This document shows, in pieces, positions 49,127-64,000 of a stretch of DNA of 64,000 nt. Numbering within the stretch: the stretch's first letter is position 1; each line of letters opens with the position of its first letter. The notes under the pieces are model-generated. The model ran no database searches. It was not told the DNA's origin and worked only from the letters and a program-made list of their open reading frames with translations. The stretch spans positions 2,795,001 through 2,859,000 of the forward strand of contig CM034126.1 in assembly GCA_019914995.1 (NCBI GenBank), given 5' to 3'. Origin of the DNA: Acanthochlamys bracteata. Lineage: Eukaryota; Streptophyta; Magnoliopsida; Pandanales; Velloziaceae. The position numbers were made by a program, and so were the translations under genes.

Positions 49127-50656
49127 GGTGGAAACGAAAGGAGCTGACCTGCACCATGAAGAAAAGATTTTTGTGAAAGGCTGTTCTCTGCGGCAAAACG
49201 TGGTGTTAATTGAAAGTTACTAGTTCTGTGCATCTTCGGAAATGCAGACTTTTTGCCTAACATTAGCTGGTGGGGAGAGCGGAGGCTATTCTCTTCCTAT
49301 CTTATCTGGAATCTGACATCAAAGACTTTAAGTTGTATGGTCATACCACATGGGACTGTGTCACATGGGTTCTTTCTTGTGGCTAACTAATACAAAGGGT
49401 CTTGCAGCAACTATTTGCCTGTCCCTATTGAGCTGGAATTTGTACTTGTACTGAGTGATGGCATTAGTTACTAGTTCTAAACATTAGTTTATCAACCATG
49501 TATGTTGTTACTGCAGCATATTTCTTCTAATAATACTGATGATTATTTGTAAATGGAAGCAGCATCCGCTACTAATAATTCATAAGATACTTCATGCAAT
49601 TTGCTCTTGTTTATTTTGAAAGCAGTTAACTGCAGGCTTTGTTGTCGTGCAGAAAGTAATGAACGTACTGCACATGGTGTCAGAGAAAAAATGAAATTAG
49701 ACCATCTTGCTGGCATTACTCTTCTGAGTTGTGGCATGTTATATTGGATTCTGTTACCTGAAAGTCTGTTTCTTTCCCCCGAACAAAGGAATGTAGTGAT
49801 AGAGCTGGATGTGCCAGTCATTTTGTGGGATCTGGGAACTGGGATGTGGTCCTCTCTTCACGAAAACGAACTTATCCTTCTATACAAAAAAGTTTGGAGA
49901 GCACATGACATGAGTTGAAGGAGTGGCCTGTAAGCAAGATGAAAATTGAGATCTTTACAATGAGTTGCTTTGTCATGTGATAGTGAGTGCCCTGCCCTTT
50001 GCAAATACAATACAAAGCTGTTAGATAGGTGCCTTCAGAAAATTTATCTTGCATGCTAAGGTTTCCAGATACTATGCGTTCAGGAGTTGATTGCTTACAA
50101 GGTCTCTATGTAAGGGCCCAAAATTATTCGTTTCTCTTCGGTTGAGCGCTGTATACTCGATTTCCAGTTATTGTGTCCTTTTTCTCCGGCCTACCCAATA
50201 CATGCTAACAAACTTATTAGTTACAATGACGTACATCTCACTCCTATTCTTTTAAAATATATTGAGCCTAAATTATGTTTGAAGTGGTTGAAACTTACAT
50301 TGAAATCAGTTAAACATTTACCTTCAACCCGGTGACCAATACCAGCAAAGCAAAAACATCTTAGCCGTAATTCATCTCTCACTCGAAAAATGCGAACTAT
50401 GAAAAGATTCAAAGTTTCATACCCCAAATTTTCAATAGCTATTAGTGCGCTACTTTTGAATTTATGCATTTACCATACCTCGCCCTCCTTGTTTATTTCC
50501 TGCAGAAAACTCTTCATCTTCTTTTTCGACATTCCCTATATTCAAAAAGAAAGAGAACTTCTTGTTATATCTTTTGGATCAAATCAAAGGTTTTCAGAGG
50601 AAGCATAGATATTTTGGTTTCCTGGCATGACGTTCTTGAACTTGTAATATATTAAG

Positions 50657-50924
50657 GGAGTGTTTGGTAGTACTTATGAAATGAAGTTTTTCTAAGATGA
50701 AGAGTATTTTTATTTTTTTTGAAAAACGAGCTATATTTTTTTTTTTTTTAAAAAAATAATAAAAATATGCAATAAAAAGATCTCATTTCGTAGAATTTTT
50801 CTACACTTTCTAAAATTTTAAATAAATTTTTTATATATTTATAAAATATGTATTAAAAAATATGAAATGAAAAATTAAAAAAAAAAATGCTAGAAAAAAG
50901 CAATCCCAAACACCTCTTAAATAT
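50657..50924 (+). mobile_element. Tourist-like MITE (PIF/Harbinger type)
   Basis: Starts GGGAGTGTTTGGTAGTACTT and ends CAATCCCAAACACCTCT, inverted repeats with a few mismatches. TAA lies on both sides, the expected 3-base target duplication. The interior is strongly like 13452-13694, including ATGCAATAAAAAGATCTCAT and GTAGAATTTTTCTACACTTT. Confidence 0.7.
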
Positions 50925-52896
50925 TGAGTAGCCTCAGAACAGCAATTCCCAAAACAAAAAAAATTGCACCACATTACGAAGGTTGCATTGCGCACTTGTT
51001 AATGCGATTGATTGGTGACTCGCTGTTGAGTTGATTTGTGAGTATAATATATTCTGTTAACTTGCATGTATCTCATGACTACATGAGAAAGGGTTAGAAG
51101 AGGGAATGAATCCCATTGAATTACCTCTCTCAGAACGCTCCTTATAGGACGTTCTAGTACTTTGTTAATATTGTAGACTTCAGTAACAATCTATAACTAC
51201 CAGCTCTAAAGACATATTGAAGTTCTGGTTGGAAATTAAGTTAAAATTTAGGGGGGACTAGAAGTTATTCGGGACATGATAATGACTGAGGCGACTGAGC
51301 AAGGAAACTTACTCTAGGTTCAGGTGTGATTACCTCCTACACTGCTGTGATAAGTCCCCTGTGGTCTTGCTCCCAAGTGATCCTTACAACATGCAAAGTA
51401 GCAATTGTGGCGGAATGATATCCTCCACGACACAAAATCCTTCCAAATCGTTGGCCTCATTTCAAATGTTTTTTTGGTGGCATGCTCAACTACACCAACA
51501 GTAACATTGCGAAGCCATATGGTTTCAATTTCGTTGCTCTAGGCTACACCCGCAGTTAAGTAAAAGATGTGGAGCCTTCCAACTGTTTATTGGAAGAAGC
51601 TGCAGAATGCGACAATCTTAAGTAAGCAAATTGTCACTTATCTTTTTAGATTGGTGCTTTTTCTATATTATGTGGAATACAATAAGAGGAAGTATTTGAT
51701 GAAATCATCTTCACTATTACAACAATTTGTACCTTAATGCTATGCTTGATGTATGGTAACTCTCCTCCGGTATGCTGAAGTTCATGGATGCGTTGAAATT
51801 GCCAAGTTCATCAGTACGTATTTTCTTGTATGCATGAGGCCAACATATCACTTTCTTTCCCCTTAACACCAGTGATTTATAGAGTAAGATGGCAAGTAAT
51901 ATGCACGTATTTCCAGATCTTGGACGCAAGCTATTAAGGTTGCTGCGTCTCTCTGTCGGCATTCTATAATGACACTGTGGTTCCATGCTAACACTGTGCT
52001 TGTGCCTGCTAGGATCAACGAACGGGACCATCATGCCTTGAGTAAGTTTCTTATTGGAATATCATATGTCTCGAAGAATTTCTGTTTTAAATAAACAAAT
52101 TTTGTTTTCGTAACTGCAAGGATGGCCAAACTATGAACACATGTGATACGAACAGTGCAGTGTCTCCTTCCCTGAGGTTCACAGATCACATTGCCTTACG
52201 AACACTGGCATGTAAAACTCAGTTATCGGGATTATTGGAGAGTCAAGGTGACACGTTCCCAACTTCGCATCGGCTATGAATTTTAGCAAGTGAAACTTGG
52301 TTGTGCAGCACCTTAATCATGACAATTTAATTCAGTAATTCTGGATAATGAAATTGTGCTATGCGTACAATATGTGCAAGGCTCGTTCTCAGTAATGTAC
52401 TTAAAACAACTCTTTTTCATTAAACATTTGTTTAATTTGTTTGTTTGTTTTACATTTTCCTTCACCTATAATGCAAAACAAACTAAAAAATGAGGAAATG
52501 TTAATAGACTTTGCTGTAATTTGGATTTTCTGTCTCATTCTCTCGAAAGGTTCCTCTGTTACTTCTGAGCTCAAGCAGCGGCGGCAGCACTCCGGCAAAC
52601 GTGCCTTATGGTCTAAGGTCCAGCTCTGGGTCTTTATCCTGTTCTTCTCTATTAGCATTCTCCAGCACAACGGTCAGTTTGTTTGAAAACGGAGTCCGAT
52701 GTTTGTTACTCTGGTAAATTGCTATCAACATGAACAAGTTTATACAAGAGGAAAGGGAACTGACTGATGCAAACAAAATCCGCAAGCATCAAATGGACAA
52801 GTTATAAACCTACATAACTACCCTAATTTACCAGGGTCAGAACATTTAACCGCCCAGACTGCGTAAAATCTGCAAGCATCTGTATCAACTGATGAT

Positions 52897-55800
52897 CTAG
52901 CTCTGTTTCCCTTGGAAAGCTTGAACAATATCCTCTGCTCGCGCTTGAATTCCTTTCAGATACTCTGTCAATATGCGTTGCTGGTAGGAGCCACCTTCCT
53001 AGAATAATCAGTTTGACCAATCATATTATATTTAACTAAAATGCTGTGCAAAAGAAATTTAATAACACAACAAGGGAAGTCAGAAAACTCACTGTACGAA
53101 TAAGAACACGCTCAATTCTCTTATTGATGACACCATAAAATTCCTCTGGTGTAACCTCTCCTTTCCCAATACTCAGTCGCTCAATCAAAAGCCTATTCCA
53201 GTTTTCTTCTGGGGCTACATAGTGGGAAAAATTGCAAAAGTCAAAACATTACTGCATAAAAATACTAGTTAATCAACTTTAACACAGGAGGTGAATCATA
53301 GTTCTAAAGACTCTAGATAAAAGCCTTAGATATAGCAGCACAAACCATTTTCTATTCCATGGACTTGCAAAAGGTCTAGCAAATAAATTAGTCAACAAGG
53401 TAAGAAAGGTTTATAGAACGTAAAGTCTAAAACCTGTCATTCTAATCTATTCTATCTAAATACAGCTAACAAACAGATATTGCAGGCTTGCATTAAGGAC
53501 ACACGCAGAAGTCTGCCAATATTTCACCATTCACATACCATATCTTAGTGCCAATGTCTTTTATTAGAAATAAATCATTACATAATATGGATATACTGCA
53601 TGATAATCAGAATTTTTTCCCTTAAATTTGTCAATAGTGCTATATTAGATCTATCCTTAAAGTGACTTACCTTCTATTACAGTCTCAAGAAACTTCTCTG
53701 TTTTTAGAACTTCACCTCCTGCCAAAGAAAAAAGAATGGTTCATACGAGGGAAGGACAACAACAGTTACCGCATGAATAGCCAATTCTTGATTACCTTTC
53801 AATATAGTAGTTTTAACCTCATTGTCGTTACTTTCAGGATATGACTTTGCAAATAAACAAAATGGTTCACATTGTGAAGTCTACTACTTGTACTACTTCT
53901 ACTGATAATATTAGAAATCAAACCATGAATACAGTTATGCAGTCATTGCTTTTAATTTTTAGATGAGATCTCGGGAAGATTTACAAATCTTAAAGCAAAG
54001 TTCATGTGGAAGAAACATGACGAGAGCACTTCACACAATATTTTACACAGCATATGCAATATGGCACCCAGCAGAAGTGCTACAGGTATGCGAAGCATCA
54101 GTAGTTCATCTTTTCAAAACAGTGTTGTACTTATCCACCCAAAGATGCATTGCAGAATTGAGGTGGCATAAATGGCATATACAAGAAAGTTTTGTTTTGC
54201 AAAACATATAACCAAAACTGATCTCACAAGAATTCAATAGAATCTATACCTTTCCGCGCATAGCTACGCTTACAGAGGACTTTTGAAGCATATAGTTGCA
54301 AGACTTTCTGCAGCATTGCCTCAAGCCCTGGCTTATCTCCATCTTCTTTGGCCTAGATTAAGTCAACAAGAACATCTGAGAGAGGTCTAGACATAGGTTA
54401 AATAGGAGCCATTCCACTTTTTTGTTACATCCACCTGGCAATAACTTCCAATGCTTATTATGTATGTGTGCATGTATAAAGTTTGGTGTATTCAAGAAAG
54501 TTCTCGTTAAATGCTCAGGACTAAAAATTCACTCTCATTCTAAGTGAATCAAAACAGTAAGGTGTATATATGGCATAACATATCTCTTTATCTTGGAGAA
54601 TTGGGACAGAAGAGGTAAATTCACAATAACAGAAGCTTCAAACAGAATCACAAAATCAACAGAAGCTTTTTTTTTCTTTTAATGTTTTGAGAAACAAACG
54701 AAGCTATATGCATTTCGAAATAGTTCCATGGACTATCTTGTTTACATTACAGATAGCTACTTACTTGGCGTAATTGGGCATTGACCTCTGAAAGAAATCC
54801 TTCATCTAGTTGCCCTTCCTGTTCTCTTTTAGCTAATTCCTGAAACAAGCACATATTATTTGAAATACAGCAAAATTATTGGTTACATAAACGATGAAAA
54901 ATGTTGATAAACATCAACTGCATCATTTGCAATCCCTTGTAAGTAAGGCATGCAATAGGATATGTAGTGTTACAAATAAAACGGATATGAGATGCTTTCT
55001 AGAAATTAAAGTATGCAAATAGTCAAATTGTACGTCTATGAAATTAGACAATAGACTATTCACAGACCTGATGAAATGAAGCTTTGATTTCCTAGTTAAA
55101 TGTCCAATGCATGATGTTTACTTTATTTCCTTCATTAGGATAATGGTTTAAAGTGTGGAAAAACACAGGACTAATTCAAAATGCATAATTTTCTTCTGTT
55201 GTGGGTTTGTGCCGATATCATTGTAGTTTATATTCAATAACAGGTTATAAGATTCACCATATAGTAACAATTATTCAGCCACTGATCAAGTTATCTGAAT
55301 GCATCTTACTTTCTCCATTAGTTTGACTGACTCAGGATCATTTGGAGGCCAGGAGATTTCCACATCTTCACTTACAACAGGTTTCAGAATTGCCTTGAGA
55401 ATATCAGTTGCCGACTCTATTTTTTCCTGCAGATAGAAAGTAAATAATATAGTAGGTTCCAAATTCATGACCCAAATAAAAAACAATAACTGAAGCGTTT
55501 ATTATTGTTAGTATATTTTGCTTATAGAGTAGCGGGCTTAAAGAAATGGACGGTCTTGTAAACGTATCATGCATAGCCCCTTTTGGCAGCAATATTTGGA
55601 GGGAAAGTATCCAGAGATGCTGTAGAGCTATTTACCACCAGAAAGTTAAAAACCAATCATTTGATAGGTTGATAAGTTAACTTTTGATAATCTAAACTGA
55701 AAAGTATAACATTTGGGAGACCATTTCTACTAGTAGACCTTACATTGGTTTTATGAACAAGACGATCGACTATTTTCATCACAGATTCAGCCAATTCTTC

Positions 55801-56622
55801 ATAGTCCTTCTGTCTAATAAATAAACCAGAATCAGATATTAGATAATTCTGCAAACCAGTAGAAGAAAACTCCACATATGGAAATAAAAGCAGGATTAAG
55901 AACCATGCTTTGTCATCATCTGATTTGCAAGTGTCAGTTCTAGCTGCCAGCCGAATCCAGAAATTCTCATTGAATGCCAGCACATTCTCAACCACAAGCT
56001 GATCGAGCTGTTTACATAAGTTTAGTTAGATATTCCAGAAAGAGTGCTTATAACATGATATTGAATAAATATTTGCTCATATTGCCCGTATAATCAACAT
56101 TAGTTCAACATATCAATAACAAACAAGTAAAATACAATTTCAGAAGCACTACATCTTCAACATGTTTACTGAAATTTTTATTTCATTTTGAGACCTACTT
56201 CTCTAGGATTGGCCTCCCGCAGCATATCAATCAGACGATCCACTTCCACTGTTTCCTTGAACAACTTCTCAGCATCTTTATTTACCGCGCAGATCAGACT
56301 TCTCCTGTTTATCCAACACCACAAGCATTATCTCATCAACTGCCTTCCAGTAATTTATAACCAAACATAAACTACAAATTACCTCTTTGAGAATTTGAAA
56401 GATGACAAGAAGGAATTGTTAGTTCTTGGAGCCCCAAAATTTTCAAGTCTCCATCGCCATGAAGTCTGTAGAATCAATGAGGCAGATAGTTTGCTCAGGA
56501 ACTAATCTTATAATAAACACTGAGAATCAGAAGAAAAATTGTCCTAAAGTTACTCTGGCAGTGAGAGACGAAGAAGCGAAGAGCACAGCAGTGAGAGATG
56601 TCGAAGTAGTCACTACTGCCAT
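52897..56622 (-). CDS. Unidentified plastid-targeted-type protein, 11 exons
   Basis: Exons 56622-56554, 56465-56383, 56304-56199, 56007-55909, 55809-55744, 55426-55310, 54839-54765, 54352-54250, 53718-53671, 53214-53093 and 52998-52897 keep one frame, giving 329 residues. The N-terminus (MAVVTTSTSLTAVLFASSSL) and the following Ser/Arg-rich stretch look like a plastid transit peptide of about 50-60 residues. The rest is hydrophilic and mostly helical by composition, with regular acidic/basic patterns (for example ELAKREQEGQLDEGFLSEVN), no membrane span and no catalytic motif I recognise. Well-formed phases across ten introns and the transit peptide argue for a real gene. Intron 4 appears to use a GC donor (AAA|GCATGG) and acceptor GACAG|AAG; reading through is also open in frame and would add residues. 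I do not know its function. Confidence 0.75.
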
Positions 56623-57580
56623 GACCGGTAAAGAGCTTCGTAGGTGATACAGAGATTGAGAAATAGAGAGTTCAATCAGTGTTCGCTCTCCGGCGGGAGG
56701 GAGAAGAAATTGCACAGCTTGTGAACCTCACATTAAGATAGATAGTAGCCCTTCTAAGTGTTTTATATTCCACTGTGCATTCTTTTTATAAAAAATAACT
56801 TCTACAAGTAAGTTTTAATTAAATAAATTTTAAAGAATTAAGTTAAAAAAATAAATTTGTAAAAAAATTAAATGAAGAGAAAAAGAATAAATTAGGATGT
56901 ATATGTGGGTGTACCAAAATAGATAAAAAATTAAACAAAAATATATGCCAACAATAATTGTCGTGCTCATCTCATCGATGACAAGTTAAACAAAAAGGTT
57001 TAACTTACGCAAATCTAAAAATATTGTAAGCGATGCGATTTTTGTAGAATATTTAAAAAAAGATATCTTAAAATTAACTTGACTTATAGTGGTGATCAAA
57101 AATTTAGAAGAATTAAATTTTTTTTTAAATCTGATATATAATAGAGCGGAATGACAAAAATAAAATTCTGTAACTGATTCCATTTAAATGGGATAAAGAT
57201 TAGGTTGTTTTTGTCGTTAAACAATTATTTGAAGAAATCTTTGGCCAAAAAATTACTTATGGATGCCAAAAAGACACACCATAAAATAATAATATACCAC
57301 TATAATATTGTACGCCGTGCTCAGTATCTCATCATCTAACAATAAATCATATTACGGATAAAAAGAAGCACAAATGTGAGTGACAAAATGTTAAAAGCAC
57401 AAAATTGTTGCACATCCAAAATGCTATTTCATTCCTTAGGTACCTGCATTCATTGACACCAGTACAAACAGTAGGACTTTTAACAAGTTAAATTGTTCCA
57501 GAACATATATCAACATATTTTTTCTTGACAGTTTCTACTAATACGGTTAAATAATATACATCAGATTGACGGAGTTGGAA
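56623..57580. other. Intergenic DNA between two minus-strand genes
   Basis: Upstream region of the plastid-protein gene and 3' region of the ALDH gene. AT-rich, no gene or clear repeat seen. Confidence 0.6.
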
Positions 57581-61008
<3,428 letters not shown>

Positions 61009-62303
61009 ATTGATCTCTTCACTATGTTCTACTTGTCTCCTTTAACTCATCCGACCTAGCTATGATCTTCTTGAAGCTTGCAAGAGTAAGATTTAAGTAA
61101 AATTAATTAGCTTTACGCCTAAAACAATTTCAACAAACTCTCATGGTATCTATCTTACTCTCGGGTTTAGCGGTTTCTATTATGCATGTCTATCAATTGT
61201 TTATGTTCTATTTGTTTCTCTTCTTCCTCAGACATTAAACTCTCTCATATTTCATCTCCGACTACAACTTTCACTGGGTTTTTTTTTTCTTTTTTTGGGG
61301 GAATAATCACTGTCTACATTGATTTATCTACACAAAAATACAAATTAGCTTCTTTATGAAAAAGAAATATGTTTTAATTGTTTCCAGAATTTTCATGCTT
61401 TTTGCACGAGTACCTTTTTCATGGTAGTTGTTTGGATGATTACTTGTTAACGCAGCCTTTACATGTTAATTAACATGCCTTCGCTCATGCTGCACCATCA
61501 GGAATAAGTAATTTAACTTAAAAAGTGTTTCTTTCCAATATAGACCGAATGGATGTTATTACTTATTAAACTGGAAGTATTATTAGTAACAAACATCAGA
61601 CAGGCCCTAAGAATCAATTGATGATGAATAGATAAAAATGCAATAGTGCGTAAAGAGGTTTTGCGCTGATTGTTAGGTGAAATGAGTTAAACAGAAGCCC
61701 TTCATATTTTTGTACGTTTTAACTATATGAAGCAAACCAATTAAAGGTCTACTATTTAAATTGCCAACCACTCAATTTAAAATCAGAAAGGCCGGCATTT
61801 ATAAGGTTACAACAAGCAGTGAGCATCAATCGTGACAATGAAAGAATGCATTTTAAGCTACTCAAACCAGTTACCTACCATTCCCCCCAGAATTGCGTTT
61901 ACTTACATTTGCCTTTCATGTATGCATCTGCCAAACAAGTGAAAATAGGAAATGTATGCTTATGGTGCCTTGTTTTTCAGTTACACTCTAGCTTTAGTCA
62001 TGAAATGAATGTGACACATAACTGAGCAATTGCGTATATCGAAATTCAAATCATGTGGATATACTTTGTTTCACATTACAAATGTACTCCAGCAACAGTC
62101 ACAGCTCCTAGCTTATAGTGTAACAGCAATTAGCATACATGTTTTTGTGATAATAAGTCAGTTGATGATTGCAGAACACCAGTACAGGAGATGACCCTAA
62201 ACATCGAAAGAGAACTACAATTTTCCTCTTCTGAGCCAAACGCTAACTTAACAAGAAAGTGAAATATAATTTTCCCATCTTAAGCCTTCTAAACAATCTG
62301 ATA
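61009..62303. other. Intergenic region between ALDH and MADS-box genes
   Basis: It contains the ALDH promoter (minus strand) and the 3' end of the MADS gene. No further coding region or repeat family member is evident. Confidence 0.6.
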
Positions 62304-64000
62304 CTAAGCTTGAGGAACATTGTGAGATTCATAGATTGTCCCATGGTTTGTTTGGTTGGGCAGGAAACGCAATTCAAACATATTCATTGATGTGGGTGGT
62401 CCTTTGTAGCTCATCAGCTCATTGGCAGTGGCAAAGACACAACCTGATCGTTCCTCTAGTGCCTCCTAAATATATAAAAGCAATAAGAAAAGAAAGAACC
62501 ATGCTCAATTAACTTAGTTCATCAAAACTGATAAACCTTGCTGTATGGCAAACAGGTTCAACTAAACAGATCCAAGCAAGTCTTACTCACAAGTTCCCTG
62601 AGTTCTTGGAGCAAGGTCCTGTAAGCTTCATGATAATGCTTCAGCTGCAAGTCAATCAAAGATCAATAGAAAAAAAATTTACATAAATGTATGTTATAAC
62701 CTCTTGAACTGGGTCACATTGTTTTTCACCCCTTCGAATTTTTATGTATGCTTTTCAAATCCTTACTGCATATTTCTTATTTGAGAGCCCTTCTTTTTAT
62801 TACTTTCAACCCTTGAAAGGGATGGGAAAATAAAGTTTCAAACGAAAAAAATATTTTTGAATAAGTTAAAACTAAGAGGTGATGAAAAATAATTCTAAAC
62901 TAAGATCAGTTGATTCACAATTTTACCAAAAATTGATCTTCTCTTGAGTACAGTAGTAGTTGGCATTCTCAACAAAACACAAGCAGGAGGAATTGCTTTT
63001 GTAGAACATACATATTGAGTGATCATCACAGACAACTAAACGAGGTCCCTTTCTGAATTGACGTAATCGGCATAAGATAAAATAGATAAAAACTTTAGTT
63101 TTTGTGACAATATATACCTAGTTGAAAGGTTTAGGAAAGAAATGAACTTGAATATGTGCTTATGCAATTAACTTATACCTTCTTCTTATAAGTTTCTGTT
63201 TGTGTGGTGATCACATGATACTGTCATGGAAAAAATTAAGCAACTTTAGAGACGATTTAGTCAAAGTAAAACCCACTACACTATCCTTAAAAGACTTGTA
63301 AACTAATGAAACAGATAACACACTCAAACATATAGTAACAGTCTTTCGAGTGAAAGTAATGAATTTATGGGTGAATTTCATCACCTAACCTTACCATTTG
63401 AAGTCTTTAACATTTCACCTACCTACGTAATGCTTAACTTGCCAACTATATCATTAGCATTTACTTGCTTAGGATAAGGTTGAAACTAGATCAGGATTAC
63501 TTTTTATGTTTACTGCCATACCAACATATAATACAATATGCATTTTTTGACTTAGATCCAAATCCAACGTGTGAAGGTGTCAACTCTTTTGTTTCTGATC
63601 ATGGGCACTAAATAACTACTAGATCCTGGTGTTCATGATCATTAGGAAGTGACAATTGTGGGCATGCTATACATTACCACAGTTGCATTATGGAGATAAA
63701 AAGAATAATCACATATAGGAGGAAAAGGGTAAGTAATTAAATTAGGAGTTATTCATTTTCTTGTCTTACCTTCCGTTTGCGTACAAGCGTGAGAGACTTG
63801 TCTAGATCTTGTTCAAGACGCTGCAGCTCTTTCATGTCCAAACCTTCAAGGTCATCATCACCAATTCTCTTCCTACACGCTCGCACCAAATTAATACAAA
63901 ACTATTTTACATATAGCTCTAACAGAGATGAAATCAAGAAGGAAGACATCTAACTGAATTACTTTAATTCCTTGCGGAGGTTCCCATTGATCTCCTTGAG
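62304..64000 (-). CDS. AP3/TM6-like B-class MADS-box protein, 3' part
   Basis: Partial gene running off the right edge. Exons seen are >64000-63963, 63872-63770, 63220-63179, 62644-62591 and 62465-62304, in one frame, encoding the last 132-133 residues. The keratin-like K domain is clear: INGNLRKELKKRIGDDDLEG, LDMKELQRLEQDLDKSLTLV, RKRKYHVITTQTETYKKKLK. The YHVITTQTETYKKK segment, which fills its own 42-base exon, is characteristic of AP3/TM6 proteins, which pair with PISTILLATA to specify petals and stamens. The DNA-binding MADS domain lies outside the window. The C-terminal exon (NMFELRFLPNQTNHGTIYES, then HNVPQA) weakly resembles the PI-derived and paleoAP3 end region but lacks a recognisable YGxHDLRLA-type motif, so the lineage (TM6, euAP3 or a divergent copy) is uncertain. 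Confidence 0.85.

Larger units (their letters stand above)
47619..52896. other. Intergenic region between convergent cupin and plastid-protein genes
   Basis: About 5.3 kb without a recognisable gene. It holds a (TA)n run at 49101-49126 and a Tourist-like MITE at 50657-50924. ORFs at 49601-49918 (+) and 52441-52686 (+) match no known family. Confidence 0.55.

Noticed and set aside
49601..49918. 105-codon + strand ORF
   Set aside because: No family resemblance, no targeting signal or domain, and it lies in a convergent intergenic region. Probably chance.
52441..52686. 81-codon + strand ORF with a hydrophobic segment
   Set aside because: It lies downstream of a convergent gene, shows no recognisable motif and is too short to trust.

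Overview
This is nuclear DNA from a flowering plant, almost certainly a eudicot. It shows multi-exon genes with short GT-AG introns, very AT-rich intergenic DNA full of small inverted-repeat elements, and only plant gene families. I cannot name the species. No bacterial, organellar or viral segment was seen.

Layout, left to right. 1-507 may hold the last two exons of an unidentified + strand gene. 2088-4311 (-) is a two-exon ferulate 5-hydroxylase (CYP84A) copy. It carries a frameshift before the haem loop and a lysine in place of the ExxR glutamate, so it reads as a pseudogene. From 4.3 to 18.3 kb I see no gene. This stretch is AT-rich repeat DNA dominated by a roughly 4.4-4.5 kb direct tandem duplication (6079-10610 and 10611-14990), many copies of a 190-260 bp MITE-like family, and a hAT-like element at 17405-17900. 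18386-19508 (+) is a GATA zinc-finger factor.

23897-25880 (-) is a small organelle-targeted CRM (CRS1/YhbY) RNA-binding protein, 29566-30481 (+) a double B-box protein (BBX20-like), and 32599-44953 (-) a 24-exon kinesin-7 with a C-terminal RING finger (KIN7D/MKRP type). 47184-47618 (+) is a single-exon plastid cupin, 52897-56622 (-) an 11-exon unidentified plastid-type protein, 57581-61008 (-) a 10-exon aldehyde dehydrogenase of the ALDH3F1 type, and 62304 to beyond 64000 (-) the 3' part of an AP3/TM6-like MADS-box gene.

From memory, the gene order recalls two Arabidopsis chromosome 4 neighbourhoods: FAH1/GATA7/ALDH3F1 (At4g36220-36250) and CRM/MKRP2/BBX20 (At4g39040-39070). The genes do not form one pathway; this is ordinary conserved plant gene order. 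I found no evidence of a new multi-gene system. The items most worth checking are the double-lesion F5H, the tandem duplication, the MITE family, and three apparent GC-AG introns with weak donor sites. Exon limits below come from manual splice-site reading with phase checks, not from transcript data.
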